Below, in pieces: positions 1 through 7,988 of a stretch of 20,549 nt of DNA; the stretch's first letter is position 1; each line of letters starts with the position of its first letter. Source of the DNA: a virus; IMG/VR virus record IMGVR_UViG_3300025138_000487, positions 1-20,549 of that record; one strand, 5' to 3'. The notes below the pieces were generated by a model. The model did not search any database, was not told the origin of the DNA, and saw nothing but the letters and a program-made list of their open reading frames with translations. The translations under genes were made by a program, and so were the position numbers.

Positions 1-2700
1 AAAGAAAATAAAAACGTGGATTATGCAGTTGTTGGAACAAGAGCAGTTTCGCTGCATACCGACAAAATGTTGGGTTATCAATTCCCAGTTCTTCCATCGC
101 ACGTCATAAATACTTACTTCGCAAATAGCGGATTTACGACGAATGGAACAGGTTCAACATCAACGAAACCTGATTTCTCTAAAAAGCCAACATGGAGTCC
201 AGATTCCAATTCGGCTAAAGGTGATGTGTTGGGGGCATTTTCAAGCGATACGACCAGAAGCGATTTCAAGACTCACGCTTTAGACGCTTGGGCTGTTCGT
301 GGCGTTTCCGATCTTCCCGCATGGGGCGGAGTATATATTCTCCGAAAAACATACTTGAGGCGTGAAGAAGATAGCGACACTTTGAGAACAGAAGTGGATG
401 GCGGCAATGGAAAGGCAACTCCTTCTCACCCAACCAGAAGGTATGTTGATTACATTGTAAGACCTGTAAGGCCGTTGAAAATGTTTGGTTTTGCATCCGA
501 TGTATTACAAGACGGTTGGACTCTCGGACCAAGATGTAAGATTTCAACGGCTGGATTTAATCATCAGCCGTTTGCACGTGACAAGCGGTATGGAATCTTT
601 GAAATGAATGCTTTGAGAGGGGTCAATGGCATCGAACCTATCACCTCCGCAACCTCGGCCTTTACAATGGATTATCCAGATGCAAACGATTACGACGTGA
701 CTTGGCATCTCATACCTACTGCAAATATGCTTCAACATTTCAAATCCGATGCACACCGATTCGATGATTCAGGAGAGTTTAACTCAAAGATTGAGGCTCG
801 CTATTCACAAGCAACTCATACTGGCGGTGGCGAACCAGTCTATCAGTCGGAAACCAAGTATTCAGTTCAAAATGGAATAATGGGAGATCATTCAATACAC
901 GCCAAAGAATCAAAAGCAACACAAGCAAAACAAGCGTTGAGGATTTACCCAAATGTCACCGTAGTTGCTCATAAAGGGGGAAGCGTGTATTCAGTTGATG
1001 AAGGATCGGTTCTTCCAGCAGCAGGTTATCTCCTTGCCCTTGATTTCAAAGGGCTTTTGAAATACACACGTTCTGGAAACGACCTTACTTTTGATTTTAG
1101 CGGTTATCTATTGTATAATCAATTGAATGCTGCCGTGAGCGATTACACAGGGTTTGTTTTGTATTATTCGGATGTATCGCACACTTACCATCCCACAGAT
1201 ATGCCAATTCGCACTATAAAGGATGTAAGAAGCAACCCTGTTGTTATGCAAGCCGTGTCTCCAACCTTTGTTGATAATGCAGTTGTCGCAATGAAGATAC
1301 AAACGCAATCATGGTATCATTTCGATGAGATAAGAAATACTGTGAGCAAAACCGCTTTGAATTATCGTGGTCTTATGCACTATGAACCCAGTGATTTCTT
1401 TATGGTTTCACAACAAGCATTCAACATATTCGATGGCAAGGATCGTGGCGTTATTGAGCATTTGAATGGTTCAAAGGATATTTATGTTGATGGAACTAAA
1501 TTGTCGCCATCTTACTTCCCCCCTTATTTGATTGATTCAAACAACATCAAATGGCGTGTTGCTGAGATTACCCAAGTGCAGAAAAATACCCTCATGAACT
1601 TCAAGGGTATGTCTAAGAAAAGTTTGAGCGAATCAGGAATGGCCGTTGGAGGGGTCTTATCGGGGCAATTGGGCTATATTGGCATTAGAACCACAGATGC
1701 CGCTTTGCACCTCTTGAATGACGCAGGGGGCAATAAATCGGGCGTATCAATCACGCCAACAGATGAGTTCCATAAAAACACAAGAGATGTTGAAAATTAT
1801 TTGGGCGCACATCCTATGATTAGGCAAATCAATGATCACAGCACACGCTACGTTGCACGTGATACGAGAGGACTGAACACAATGGAGGTTATGAGAAACC
1901 TTTCACAACTTGATGGTCGGCAAATAATGAGCGAAAAGAACGGAACCATACTCTTCTCAAATGATGTATTCAAAGAAAGAGGCTTGCGTATTGGAAGCGA
2001 TAACGGTTCCGATCTCATTGAAGTCAGCAAGTTATTTGATTCGCCAAATGAAATCGTCATTGTTGGTGACGTTATCGCAGGGAATGAAATTGTATTCATT
2101 CGAGTTCATGATACCGAGAAAATCCGAGAAGCCGCCGCAAGCGGGGCTGAGGGTGTAGTCAAGACGCTTCGACAAAGCATACCTGGAATCAAGAGCGTTG
2201 CAGCCGCAAGAAAGTTGGCTAAAACCCTCTTAGCAAGGGCTGAAAACGGTGCGCCGATGATTAACATAAAAGGATTGATGAACGCCACTTCTATTGTTGC
2301 TGGCGACATCATAGATGTCAATTTACCAAATCAAGGGGTCGTTGGAAAGTTCGCTGTGTTTGAAGCAAAACATAAGTTCCAATCACTACGTTCCGATTTG
2401 GTGATCGGCCAGTATGAAAAAGGAATTGAAGGTCTGTTATCCGATGTCAAGACAGATACGATTGACATAAGCGGTTTGAGCGAAAGCGTAGGTGATAAGG
2501 ACATCACAGATAACCTCACTATGTCGGCATCAGTCAATGTCGTTTCAGTTCACAGAATCCGTGTTCGCAACGTCAATGAAACAGGTTTCATCATCGGTGC
2601 AAAACACAAAAACGGACTTGGGAAGATAGGTGTTAGGGATGATAATAAAAGAGCGTTCCCTATCGGCATGAGTAAGAGTCGCAACTTCGTGGTGAAATGA
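1..2700 (+). CDS. Large virion protein, probable tail hub/baseplate-like (5' end cut off)
   Basis: The frame is open from base 1. The first in-frame start is a GTG at 16, but nothing like a Shine-Dalgarno site precedes it, so the gene probably begins left of the window. About 894 codons follow. The protein is rich in beta-type sequence, with no signal peptide and no enzyme motif I recognise. Residues about 705-815 (counted from base 16) alternate a helical Ala/Lys/Arg stretch with a strand-rich part (APMINIKG, IVAGDIIDVNLPNQG, VGKFAVFEAKHKF). That order resembles the C-terminal part of phage tail-hub proteins of the late-control-D/gp27 type, which is a family-level resemblance and not proof. 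It heads the plus-strand operon, and its stop is one base from the next ATG. A tail or baseplate component is my best inference; another large virion protein is possible. Confidence 0.6.
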   Translation, partial: KENKNVDYAVVGTRAVSLHTDKMLGYQFPVLPSHVINTYFANSGFTTNGTGSTSTKPDFSKKPTWSPDSNSAKGDVLGAFSSDTTRSDFKTHALDAWAVRGVSDLPAWGGVYILRKTYLRREEDSDTLRTEVDGGNGKATPSHPTRRYVDYIVRPVRPLKMFGFASDVLQDGWTLGPRCKISTAGFNHQPFARDKRYGIFEMNALRGVNGIEPITSATSAFTMDYPDANDYDVTWHLIPTANMLQHFKSDAHRFDDSGEFNSKIEARYSQATHTGGGEPVYQSETKYSVQNGIMGDHSIHAKESKATQAKQALRIYPNVTVVAHKGGSVYSVDEGSVLPAAGYLLALDFKGLLKYTRSGNDLTFDFSGYLLYNQLNAAVSDYTGFVLYYSDVSHTYHPTDMPIRTIKDVRSNPVVMQAVSPTFVDNAVVAMKIQTQSWYHFDEIRNTVSKTALNYRGLMHYEPSDFFMVSQQAFNIFDGKDRGVIEHLNGSKDIYVDGTKLSPSYFPPYLIDSNNIKWRVAEITQVQKNTLMNFKGMSKKSLSESGMAVGGVLSGQLGYIGIRTTDAALHLLNDAGGNKSGVSITPTDEFHKNTRDVENYLGAHPMIRQINDHSTRYVARDTRGLNTMEVMRNLSQLDGRQIMSEKNGTILFSNDVFKERGLRIGSDNGSDLIEVSKLFDSPNEIVIVGDVIAGNEIVFIRVHDTEKIREAAASGAEGVVKTLRQSIPGIKSVAAARKLAKTLLARAENGAPMINIKGLMNATSIVAGDIIDVNLPNQGVVGKFAVFEAKHKFQSLRSDLVIGQYEKGIEGLLSDVKTDTIDISGLSESVGDKDITDNLTMSASVNVVSVHRIRVRNVNETGFIIGAKHKNGLGKIGVRDDNKRAFPIGMSKSRNFVVK

Positions 2701-2701
2701 T

Positions 2702-3199
2702 ATGGGCGCATTTGAACAAACATGGGCGTTTATCAAGTTTGATGATGAATCACCAACGCCTTATTTGAGCAATTCTTGTAAGCGTTGCGAAGAACAATAC
2801 CCGTTAATGCACGACCCCGACATACCCCCTTCAAGTCCCGACTTTCCAATACATGAACATCTCGCAACTTCTATGTGTAAAAAATGTCGCCACGATAAAT
2901 TATCGGAATTAAAATGGACTCACGAAAACCACCCCGCACCAGACGTTATTGGCCTTGATGATCGACGAATGCTTAATCACCTTGTTGATATTGGGAAATT
3001 AAAGGATGGGCAAGAGTCCACACAGAATGAGTTGGACTTTTTGAACACCCCTTGTATGATGAGTCAAACACGGTATGAAAATGACAGGGAAGATTCTTCG
3101 AGAGCATGGATGAAACCTTTGCCCCCATGCACTTGCGGAGGATGCCCACCTCTAAGGTGGTATGAACGAATGCAGGGAATACCAGAAGGGATGGAATGA
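2702..3199 (+). CDS. Cys-rich small protein with N-terminal F..TWAFIK tag
   Basis: A 165-aa protein whose ATG lies one base after the previous stop. Residues 4-12 read FEQTWAFIK, the first copy of the peptide shared by seven proteins here. Two CxxC pairs (C26/C29 and C59/C62) have zinc-knuckle spacing and could bind one zinc. A second cluster, CTCGGC, sits at residues 143-148. The middle is acidic and proline-rich and looks flexible. There is no signal peptide or membrane segment. I do not recognise the family. Its place between a large virion protein and other tagged small proteins suggests a virion-associated or assembly role, which is inference. Confidence 0.75.
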   Translation: MGAFEQTWAFIKFDDESPTPYLSNSCKRCEEQYPLMHDPDIPPSSPDFPIHEHLATSMCKKCRHDKLSELKWTHENHPAPDVIGLDDRRMLNHLVDIGKLKDGQESTQNELDFLNTPCMMSQTRYENDREDSSRAWMKPLPPCTCGGCPPLRWYERMQGIPEGME

Positions 3200-3200
3200 A

Positions 3201-3806
3201 ATGAGCGATGGGAACTGTTATCAATGCGCTTTTCAAGCACTTATGACTGGAAATCCTGATTGGAAAAACCCACGTTTGATTCATAGCGACATAACGCATT
3301 CCAAAACAGGTGAACCATATTCTCATGCCTATGTTGCTTATGATAAGGAACTTGAGTTTCCTGAACCGATGCCCGAAGAATGGGGTGGGAACATTCCAAC
3401 AATGCAATTTGTTCACGACCAATCCAATTCATTCAAAGGATCAGGCGATATACCACGTATGTTTTATGAAATGAATGCAAAGCCAATACGTGATACAATG
3501 CGTGAATACACGCTGGAACAAATGATGGAACAGGCAATGAAGCATTCACATTACGGACCCTGGCCTAATGAAGAAGCATTTGGAAAATCATGGGATTTGA
3601 TGAAATCAGGGGTCAAACGCCTCAATACCAATAAGAAAGTTCCTATGCCCTGCCCTGAATGTAGGGGTCCGATGGAACATCAAGATGGTTATGTTGGTTC
3701 AAGTGGCCGTTATGTTGAACCTGCCTATATGTGCATGGACCCCAAAACAAGTTATTGCGAAGCAAGAAGGCATGATGTGAAAAGTTCATTGAAGGAGATG
3801 AAATAA
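3201..3806 (+). CDS. Possible papain-like (Cys-His) protein with internal tag and C-terminal zinc ribbon
   Basis: A 201-aa protein. I chose the ATG at 3201 because it lies directly after the upstream stop (3197-3199); a start at 3162 would overlap the previous gene by 38 bases. Residues 4-10 (GNCYQCA) followed by SHAYVAY at 41-47 recall a phage-encoded group with an N-terminal NCY..A motif and a later HAWVE motif, which has a papain/NlpC-like Cys-His arrangement (C6 and H42 here). Activity is not shown. Residues 127-135 are FGKSWDLMK, a copy of the shared peptide. The C-terminus carries CPEC (151-154) and then C178 and C186, a likely zinc ribbon. It could be a maturation protease or an inactive structural relative. 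Confidence 0.7.
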   Translation: MSDGNCYQCAFQALMTGNPDWKNPRLIHSDITHSKTGEPYSHAYVAYDKELEFPEPMPEEWGGNIPTMQFVHDQSNSFKGSGDIPRMFYEMNAKPIRDTMREYTLEQMMEQAMKHSHYGPWPNEEAFGKSWDLMKSGVKRLNTNKKVPMPCPECRGPMEHQDGYVGSSGRYVEPAYMCMDPKTSYCEARRHDVKSSLKEMK

Positions 3807-4147
3807 TGCCAGTCCTCGACCCCCTAAAAGCCGCTTTGACCGACCACCTCCAAACGCTCATCAAGAAGTGTTCACTTGGTTCTGGGGCTTCCGATGCCTC
3901 AAGCCGTGATGGAGGCGCAGGGAATACAAAGATGAGTCAAAATACACTGGTTCAACGCATTGATGATCGAACCATCTCAGTTAGTGCGTTGTTCGATTCG
4001 CAATTGAGCAGCGAACAGGCGATTACCGAAGTTGTTCTTCATGGGGAAAACCCTCTTGACTCACCATCCTTTAGGGCAACATTCATGCCAATAAACAAGA
4101 ACGGCACAAATGAAGTCCGAATTGATATTCTAATGGAAGTGAGATAG
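3806..4147 (+). CDS. Small beta-rich virion protein, tail-associated type
   Basis: A 113-aa protein. Its ATG shares one base with the previous stop (TAATG), so translation is probably coupled. After a short N-terminal helix comes a Ser/Gly-rich loop, then the pattern AITEVVLHGENP and SFRATFMPINKN, ending in alternating hydrophobic residues (EVRIDILMEV). Many tailed-phage virion proteins show this sequence style: a Gly/Ser loop, 'tEigL', 'aRatf.pi.K', then a terminal strand. They are often found near tail-fibre genes. That is a pattern-level resemblance, and I cannot name the family. It is the only small plus-strand gene between 2702 and 5242 without the F..AW peptide, so it may play a purely structural part. 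Confidence 0.7.
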   Translation: MPVLDPLKAALTDHLQTLIKKCSLGSGASDASSRDGGAGNTKMSQNTLVQRIDDRTISVSALFDSQLSSEQAITEVVLHGENPLDSPSFRATFMPINKNGTNEVRIDILMEVR

Positions 4148-4500
4148 TGTCCGATAAAAAATCCGAAGAAAAGAACGATGAAAAGATAGCCCCAGTGGTT
4201 GCAGGTGCGGCGAGAGTCGGAGTTGCAGCAGCAAAGAATCCAGCAGTTCGAGGGGCTGTTGGTGGTGCGGTTCAAGGAATGATGAAGAAACGGATTGATG
4301 AACCATTTGAGATGACATGGGAATTGATGAAAAGCGACGAGAAGGGCGACAACGCCCCAACCAACCCTGGTCTTTGGTCGCAAGCCAAATCAAAGGCACG
4401 TTCTAAGTTCAAGGTTTATCCATCAGCCTACGCTAACGGTTGGGCTTCTAAATGGTATAAATCCAAAGGCGGCGGCTGGAAGAAAAAGAGCAAGGAGTGA
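4147..4500 (+). CDS. Small basic protein: Ala/Gly hydrophobic stretch, tag, and YPSAYANGWASKWYKS motif
   Basis: A 117-aa protein starting at GTG 4147, which overlaps the upstream TAG by one base (TAGTG). Three parts can be seen. Residues 15-46 form an Ala/Gly/Val-rich segment that could be a membrane-active or packing helix. Residues 54-62 are FEMTWELMK, a copy of the shared peptide. Residues 84-112 hold a basic, aromatic motif built around YPSAYANGWASKW and a GGGW turn, followed by a Lys-rich tail. I recall similar YPSAYAN.. ending segments in small proteins of marine phages and giant viruses, with no function assigned. No enzyme motif is present. A virion-packaged, nucleic-acid-contacting accessory protein is plausible but unproven. 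Confidence 0.75.
   Translation: MSDKKSEEKNDEKIAPVVAGAARVGVAAAKNPAVRGAVGGAVQGMMKKRIDEPFEMTWELMKSDEKGDNAPTNPGLWSQAKSKARSKFKVYPSAYANGWASKWYKSKGGGWKKKSKE
4492..4497 (+). promoter_or_regulatory. Shine-Dalgarno site deciding the start at 4506
   Basis: AAGGAG lies eight bases before the ATG at 4506. It favours that codon over the in-frame GTG at 4497, which lies inside the upstream gene's end and has no comparable site. Confidence 0.6.
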
Positions 4501-4505
4501 ATGTC

Positions 4506-4700
4506 ATGGTTGAGTTGAAGAAAAAAGAATGTTGCTGTGGTGCAACTGAAAAAAACCCATGCGCTTGTATGAAAAAAGGAATTATGAAATGTTCCGCAAA
4601 AGTTCCTATGTGTCAATGCTACAAAGACCTCAAAAAAGAAGGCAAGCATCCTGATGATTTGAAAAAGGCATTTACCATTGCGTGGGATTATACATTCTAA
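4506..4700 (+). CDS. Very Cys-rich 64-aa protein with C-terminal tag
   Basis: A 64-aa protein with cysteines at 9, 10, 11, 19, 21, 29, 36 and 38 (CCCG, CAC, KCS, CQC). This suggests a compact metal-binding fold, probably zinc. The last nine residues, FTIAWDYTF, match the shared F-x-x-A-W-D peptide, but the protein stops where the others carry the basic residue. Here the tag is therefore the extreme C-terminus. The ATG at 4506 is preferred for its Shine-Dalgarno site. I do not recognise the family. Its size, metal ligands and tag group it with the other small proteins of this operon. Confidence 0.75.
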   Translation: MVELKKKECCCGATEKNPCACMKKGIMKCSAKVPMCQCYKDLKKEGKHPDDLKKAFTIAWDYTF

Positions 4701-4711
4701 AGGTGATATAA

Positions 4712-5242
4712 TTGATTGACGTTCCTATCGCCGATCTCATCTCAAAGGATTTGAGGCGATGGTTCAAAGAAAAGTGGGTGGATGTTGGCAGTAAGGACAA
4801 AGACGGCAACCACCCTCCCTGTGGCCGTAGTGACGCAAAGACTGATAGCAAAGGCTATCCCAAGTGCCGACCATCAAAGAAGGTCAGCAGCAAGACCCCT
4901 GAAACGACACGTGGCATCAGTTCAAAGGAGAAGAAGGCTATGACTCGAAGAAAGCGTTCAAAGCCACAGGGCGTTGGTGGAAAGCCAACGGTGGTTAAGA
5001 GCGATCCATTTGAAGCCGTATGGGATTCAATCATCAAAGGTCGCTTTCGAGGCTACACGCAATCAAACATCGGTGACAGGCCATACCGACAGGCCGAACA
5101 TAGAATCTGGGATATATCCCGTAAAGTCAAACGTGAGCGAACAAAACGACGATATAAGCGCAATAAAAGCAGGGGAACTGTTCGGCCAGCCATGCGCCGT
5201 CAATTAGGCGCAGGGGGCAAAAGAGCCTCCACAAAGAGGTGA
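4712..5242 (+). CDS. Strongly basic protein with W-V-D..PCGRSD motif and tag
   Basis: A 176-aa protein from a TTG start, five bases after AGGTGA. Residues 21-56 carry KWVDVGSKDKDG, PPCGRSD and YPKCRPSKK, a two-cysteine module I recall in small uncharacterised proteins of phages and giant viruses ('W-V-D...CGR...YPKC.P'). Residues 61-98 are Lys/Arg/Ser-rich. Residues 100-109 are FEAVWDSIIK, a shared-peptide copy with one extra residue before the lysine. The tail (110-176) is highly basic (KRERTKRRYKRNKSR), which suggests nucleic-acid binding or charge neutralisation of packaged DNA. The gene ends inside the Shine-Dalgarno region of the methyltransferase. The non-ATG start is supported only by the spacing of its ribosome site. 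Confidence 0.75.
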   Translation: MIDVPIADLISKDLRRWFKEKWVDVGSKDKDGNHPPCGRSDAKTDSKGYPKCRPSKKVSSKTPETTRGISSKEKKAMTRRKRSKPQGVGGKPTVVKSDPFEAVWDSIIKGRFRGYTQSNIGDRPYRQAEHRIWDISRKVKRERTKRRYKRNKSRGTVRPAMRRQLGAGGKRASTKR

Positions 5243-5250
5243 GGCTTGAT

Positions 5251-6453
5251 ATGATTTTTGATGCTGCATGGGATATGATGAAAGCCGACATTTTTCATGA
5301 GGGGCGAGCCTATTCCAGCATGGATGATTTGATGCCTAAATTGAATCAGCAAATTGAAGGATGGGGGGGAAGCAACAAACAATTGTCGCCATTCCCATTC
5401 CCGTATAAAAGCGGAAACTATCGGCATAAATCGTGGAAAGGAATGTCAGATCGAGGGCTTGATGATTTCATAAATAAAAATCCAGGTTTCAAATCAAGCA
5501 GCGAGATGTTGCCAGCAATGATGCCCTGGGTTGGTGGAAAAACACAAATCCAGCCATACATTAGGGGTCTTGCCGATTTTTTCCCTAATGCCCGACCTGC
5601 TGAACTTTATGGGGGAAGCGGTTCGACAATTCTCGGTATGAACAGGGGAACTGGTTTTTATGCAGACATAAACCCCGATAATACTAACGCATTTCAACAC
5701 TTAAAAGATGGTTTAGGGGTCGTTGAAATCCCAAAAACAAGAGAGCGTATGGCTGAGATGGTTTCAAGAATGAATGATTTGAGATTTAGGCGTGATGTGA
5801 AAGGAGAACAATTGTCAAGCGATGAATTATCGGAACTCGCATCTCATTACATTGGAACAAATCATCAAGCATTTGGCAATTTGAAATATCCTAATCAAAA
5901 ACAAAGGAAAAACTATCCTGAATGGTATGGTGGTTCACGATATACCGAAGGACCAATTATGGATAAACAAGGATGGCGTAAGAGTTCGGTGAGAGTTATG
6001 CCGCACAAAGTCGGAGGTCTTGATTTGAGCGCATACCCAGATAGGATGCGTGATGTTGAGATTCATACTGGGGATCTTCGAGACACACATAAATTGCTAC
6101 AAGGCGACGAATACCTTTACCTCGACCCTCAATATATTGACCGAATGCACCAATATGGAGGTTCGGATGAACAACTATCAGGTGGGGGTTATGACCAACT
6201 TCAACGAGACACCATAAGGATTGGTGCTGAACATGACGGGCCAGTTCTTTATTCAAATTATTTGGTTGGTCCAAAATCAGGTTTGCCCAACGAAGAGATG
6301 ATTGCAGATCTGCTGGATAGTGGTTTCGATGCACATACATGGATGAGAAAACCAAAGGGCAACTCAAGACCCGTAGTTGAAGTTCTTGGATTGAGAAATC
6401 ATCCTGAACACGTTCAAAGAGGATTGAAAACAAAAAGACTTTTTGATTACTGA
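5251..6453 (+). CDS. D12-class (Dam-like) adenine DNA methyltransferase with N-terminal tag
   Basis: A 400-aa protein. The ATG at 5251 is chosen because GAGGTGA ends eight bases before it; a GTG at 5239 is the alternative. Residues 3-11 are FDAAWDMMK, so the shared peptide sits at the very N-terminus, joined to the enzyme by about 75 residues that look like a linker. D12-class motifs follow: PWVGGKT at 92-98, ELYGGSGS at 118-125 (SAM-binding motif I), YADINPDN at 137-144, and the catalytic motif IV as YLDPQY at 290-295. Family members normally have DPPY, so proline 294 is replaced by glutamine. This class methylates adenine N6 in double-stranded DNA. No restriction enzyme is nearby. Finding it in a structural operon with the tag suggests it may travel in the particle, which is inference. 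Confidence 0.85.
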   Translation: MIFDAAWDMMKADIFHEGRAYSSMDDLMPKLNQQIEGWGGSNKQLSPFPFPYKSGNYRHKSWKGMSDRGLDDFINKNPGFKSSSEMLPAMMPWVGGKTQIQPYIRGLADFFPNARPAELYGGSGSTILGMNRGTGFYADINPDNTNAFQHLKDGLGVVEIPKTRERMAEMVSRMNDLRFRRDVKGEQLSSDELSELASHYIGTNHQAFGNLKYPNQKQRKNYPEWYGGSRYTEGPIMDKQGWRKSSVRVMPHKVGGLDLSAYPDRMRDVEIHTGDLRDTHKLLQGDEYLYLDPQYIDRMHQYGGSDEQLSGGGYDQLQRDTIRIGAEHDGPVLYSNYLVGPKSGLPNEEMIADLLDSGFDAHTWMRKPKGNSRPVVEVLGLRNHPEHVQRGLKTKRLFDY

Positions 6454-6563
6454 TGGCGAAGAAAATGGATAATCTGGATAAGGTGTTAATCCCAATTGTC
6501 ATCGTTGCCACAATCATTTGGATTTATTCAATTGTGATGCACCACGAATGGTTGAGGAAATAA
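6453..6563 (+). CDS. 36-aa single-pass membrane protein
   Basis: This small gene was read directly. The ATG at 6453 shares one base with the methyltransferase stop (TGATGG) and runs to TAA at 6561-6563. The protein begins MAKKMDNLDK and then has one hydrophobic segment, about residues 11-29 (VLIPIVIVATIIWIYSIVM), followed by HHEWLRK. It is long enough to cross a membrane once. Positive charges lie at both ends, so the orientation is unclear. It is the last gene of the plus operon. A holin-like, lysis or envelope role is possible, but nothing in the sequence proves it. The coupled start and coherent hydrophobic segment make a real gene likely. Confidence 0.65.
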   Translation: MAKKMDNLDKVLIPIVIVATIIWIYSIVMHHEWLRK

Positions 6564-6573
6564 CTAACTCAAC
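6551..6573. terminator. Weak hairpin at the convergent junction, possible terminator
   Basis: GTTGAG (6551-6556) and CTCAAC (6568-6573) form a six-base inverted repeat around an 11-base loop. On the plus strand GGGTTTT follows. It spans the stop codons of both converging operons. The stem is short, so this is only a candidate. Confidence 0.3.
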
Positions 6574-6839
6574 GGGTTTTGCACATTACGATCACCAAGA
6601 GTCCATCGGAGGGTCTTGATTACACCCTCCAATGCTTTCTTGTTTCGAGCGCATTCTTTCATCATGTCTTTGTCGCTGTTTTGCTTTGCTTTATGGAACT
6701 TGAGAATCCAGTCGTTTTGCTTAGATTCCGCACGAACTAACATCTGTTCGATTTGTTCCCATGAACGGTCATAGGAGAAGATTTCATGCTCTAATTGCAT
6801 CATGCGAACAAAGTTGCCGCATCGTTTCAAGTATATCAA
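6564..6839 (-). CDS. Small helical protein at the end of the minus operon
   Basis: A 91-aa protein, charged and probably mostly helical or coiled-coil (repeated Lys/Glu/Gln with spaced Leu/Met/Ile/Trp). The likely start is TTG at 6839, which overlaps the upstream TGA and suggests coupled translation. No clear Shine-Dalgarno site is seen; an ATG at codon 13 is the alternative. Residues 23-31 include YDRSWEQIE, a possible divergent copy of the shared F..AWD.M peptide with Tyr for Phe and no lysine at the end. It follows the fibre-like gene, so a chaperone, assembly or small virion role would fit, but I do not recognise the family. Its stop abuts that of the plus operon. Confidence 0.6.
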   Translation of the reverse strand: MIYLKRCGNFVRMMQLEHEIFSYDRSWEQIEQMLVRAESKQNDWILKFHKAKQNSDKDMMKECARNKKALEGVIKTLRWTLGDRNVQNPLS

Positions 6840-7984
6840 GCGTGTTGCGAATGAACATAAGTGATATGAACAAAAGCAGCAGGTATTCCAAGCGGTGCGG
6901 GATCGAGAAGTGTCAAATCGCCAGCATTCATAGCGAAATGATGAGGATGAACCAACTTTCCTAAAAAGTTGTTTGCACCGTCAAATACATCCACGCTAAC
7001 CAAAGGTTCGACCCCATCCTCTTCACTTAACAATGGCTTGTAAAGAAGCCCTGCTGGTGCTGCTGCGCCGAAAGGTAAAACCTTTGGCGCACCTGGGGTG
7101 AAAGGAATTGCAGTTGTTTTTGATGTTCTGTGAACGGGAGTTAATTGATATGTTCCACCGCCGCCAGGATGCAAACCAACCCCCACATCGGATTGATAAA
7201 ATAAGTGAGTTTGACCGCCTCCTTGAACTGTGGAAAAGAAACCATTAGGATTTCGTGCAAATAAGACTCCGAGATCGGTGATTGGCAAGTTGGCGGCATT
7301 GAAACCTGCGACAAAATCATTCCTTAGAGAAGATTCCGAACCGTCGCTATGCTCAATTGCCGACAAAGCAACTGGACCAGGGCGAACAAACACCCTCTTG
7401 TCCTCTATGGCGAGGATAACAGGCCCAGATGAACCCTTGCCGACTCGAACTGCTGCCAAGACTGTATTTTGTAAGACAAGGTGATTTGAAGGGGATTGAG
7501 GGTATAGCCCTGTGGCAGTATCAACATACGAACCGTAAGTGAAGCCAACATTACTTGGTTTGCGAGGATCAACATAAGCCAAGAGAATTGCCTCATCTCC
7601 AGGGTTTGTTCCGTTGGGTATGGCTGAACCATGATATGTTGATTGATAGTTCGTTGCAGCCGCAATATCCAACACTGAGCCAGAACCGACGTTGAAAAAC
7701 ATTCCATCGAGTTGAACTACGCCAGCATCAACATAAAGTTGCGAGGTGCTTCCCAATGTTCCGTTTGGTCGAACACAGCAATTGCCGCTAACAGGGTTGT
7801 TTCTATTCGCTTCATCATATCGGTTGAGGGTGATCGGAATCACGCCGTTGCCAAGTCCACGTTCAACGTTGTTTGTCAATGATGGGCTGGTAAGGACATC
7901 GGAATCACGGAGGCCATCGTTTTGATAGGTTGATGCACCCGTAGCCGTTTTTTCATGACCCTCAGCCAGATTGGTGTTAGACAT
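6836..7984 (-). CDS. Probable virion structural protein (fibre or appendage type)
   Basis: A 382-aa protein starting at ATG 7984, with GAGGAT about nine bases upstream. It is rich in Gly, Asn, Ser, Thr, Val and Pro, nearly free of lysine runs, and has many predicted strands (for example QLYVDAGVVQLDGMFFNVG and AILLAYVDPRK). The N-terminal 35 residues are polar and look flexible. This composition is typical of phage fibre, baseplate-wedge or capsid-appendage proteins. I see no enzyme motif, signal peptide or membrane segment. It is the second-last gene of the replication-side operon, so virion genes lie on both sides of the convergence point. A host-attachment role is possible, but the sequence does not fix it. 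Confidence 0.6.
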   Translation of the reverse strand: MSNTNLAEGHEKTATGASTYQNDGLRDSDVLTSPSLTNNVERGLGNGVIPITLNRYDEANRNNPVSGNCCVRPNGTLGSTSQLYVDAGVVQLDGMFFNVGSGSVLDIAAATNYQSTYHGSAIPNGTNPGDEAILLAYVDPRKPSNVGFTYGSYVDTATGLYPQSPSNHLVLQNTVLAAVRVGKGSSGPVILAIEDKRVFVRPGPVALSAIEHSDGSESSLRNDFVAGFNAANLPITDLGVLFARNPNGFFSTVQGGGQTHLFYQSDVGVGLHPGGGGTYQLTPVHRTSKTTAIPFTPGAPKVLPFGAAAPAGLLYKPLLSEEDGVEPLVSVDVFDGANNFLGKLVHPHHFAMNAGDLTLLDPAPLGIPAAFVHITYVHSQHA

Positions 7985-7988
7985 TCAA

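Noticed and set aside
2973-3422. A 149-aa minus-strand ORF
   Set aside because: It is antisense to two well-supported, coupled plus-strand genes and has no recognisable content.
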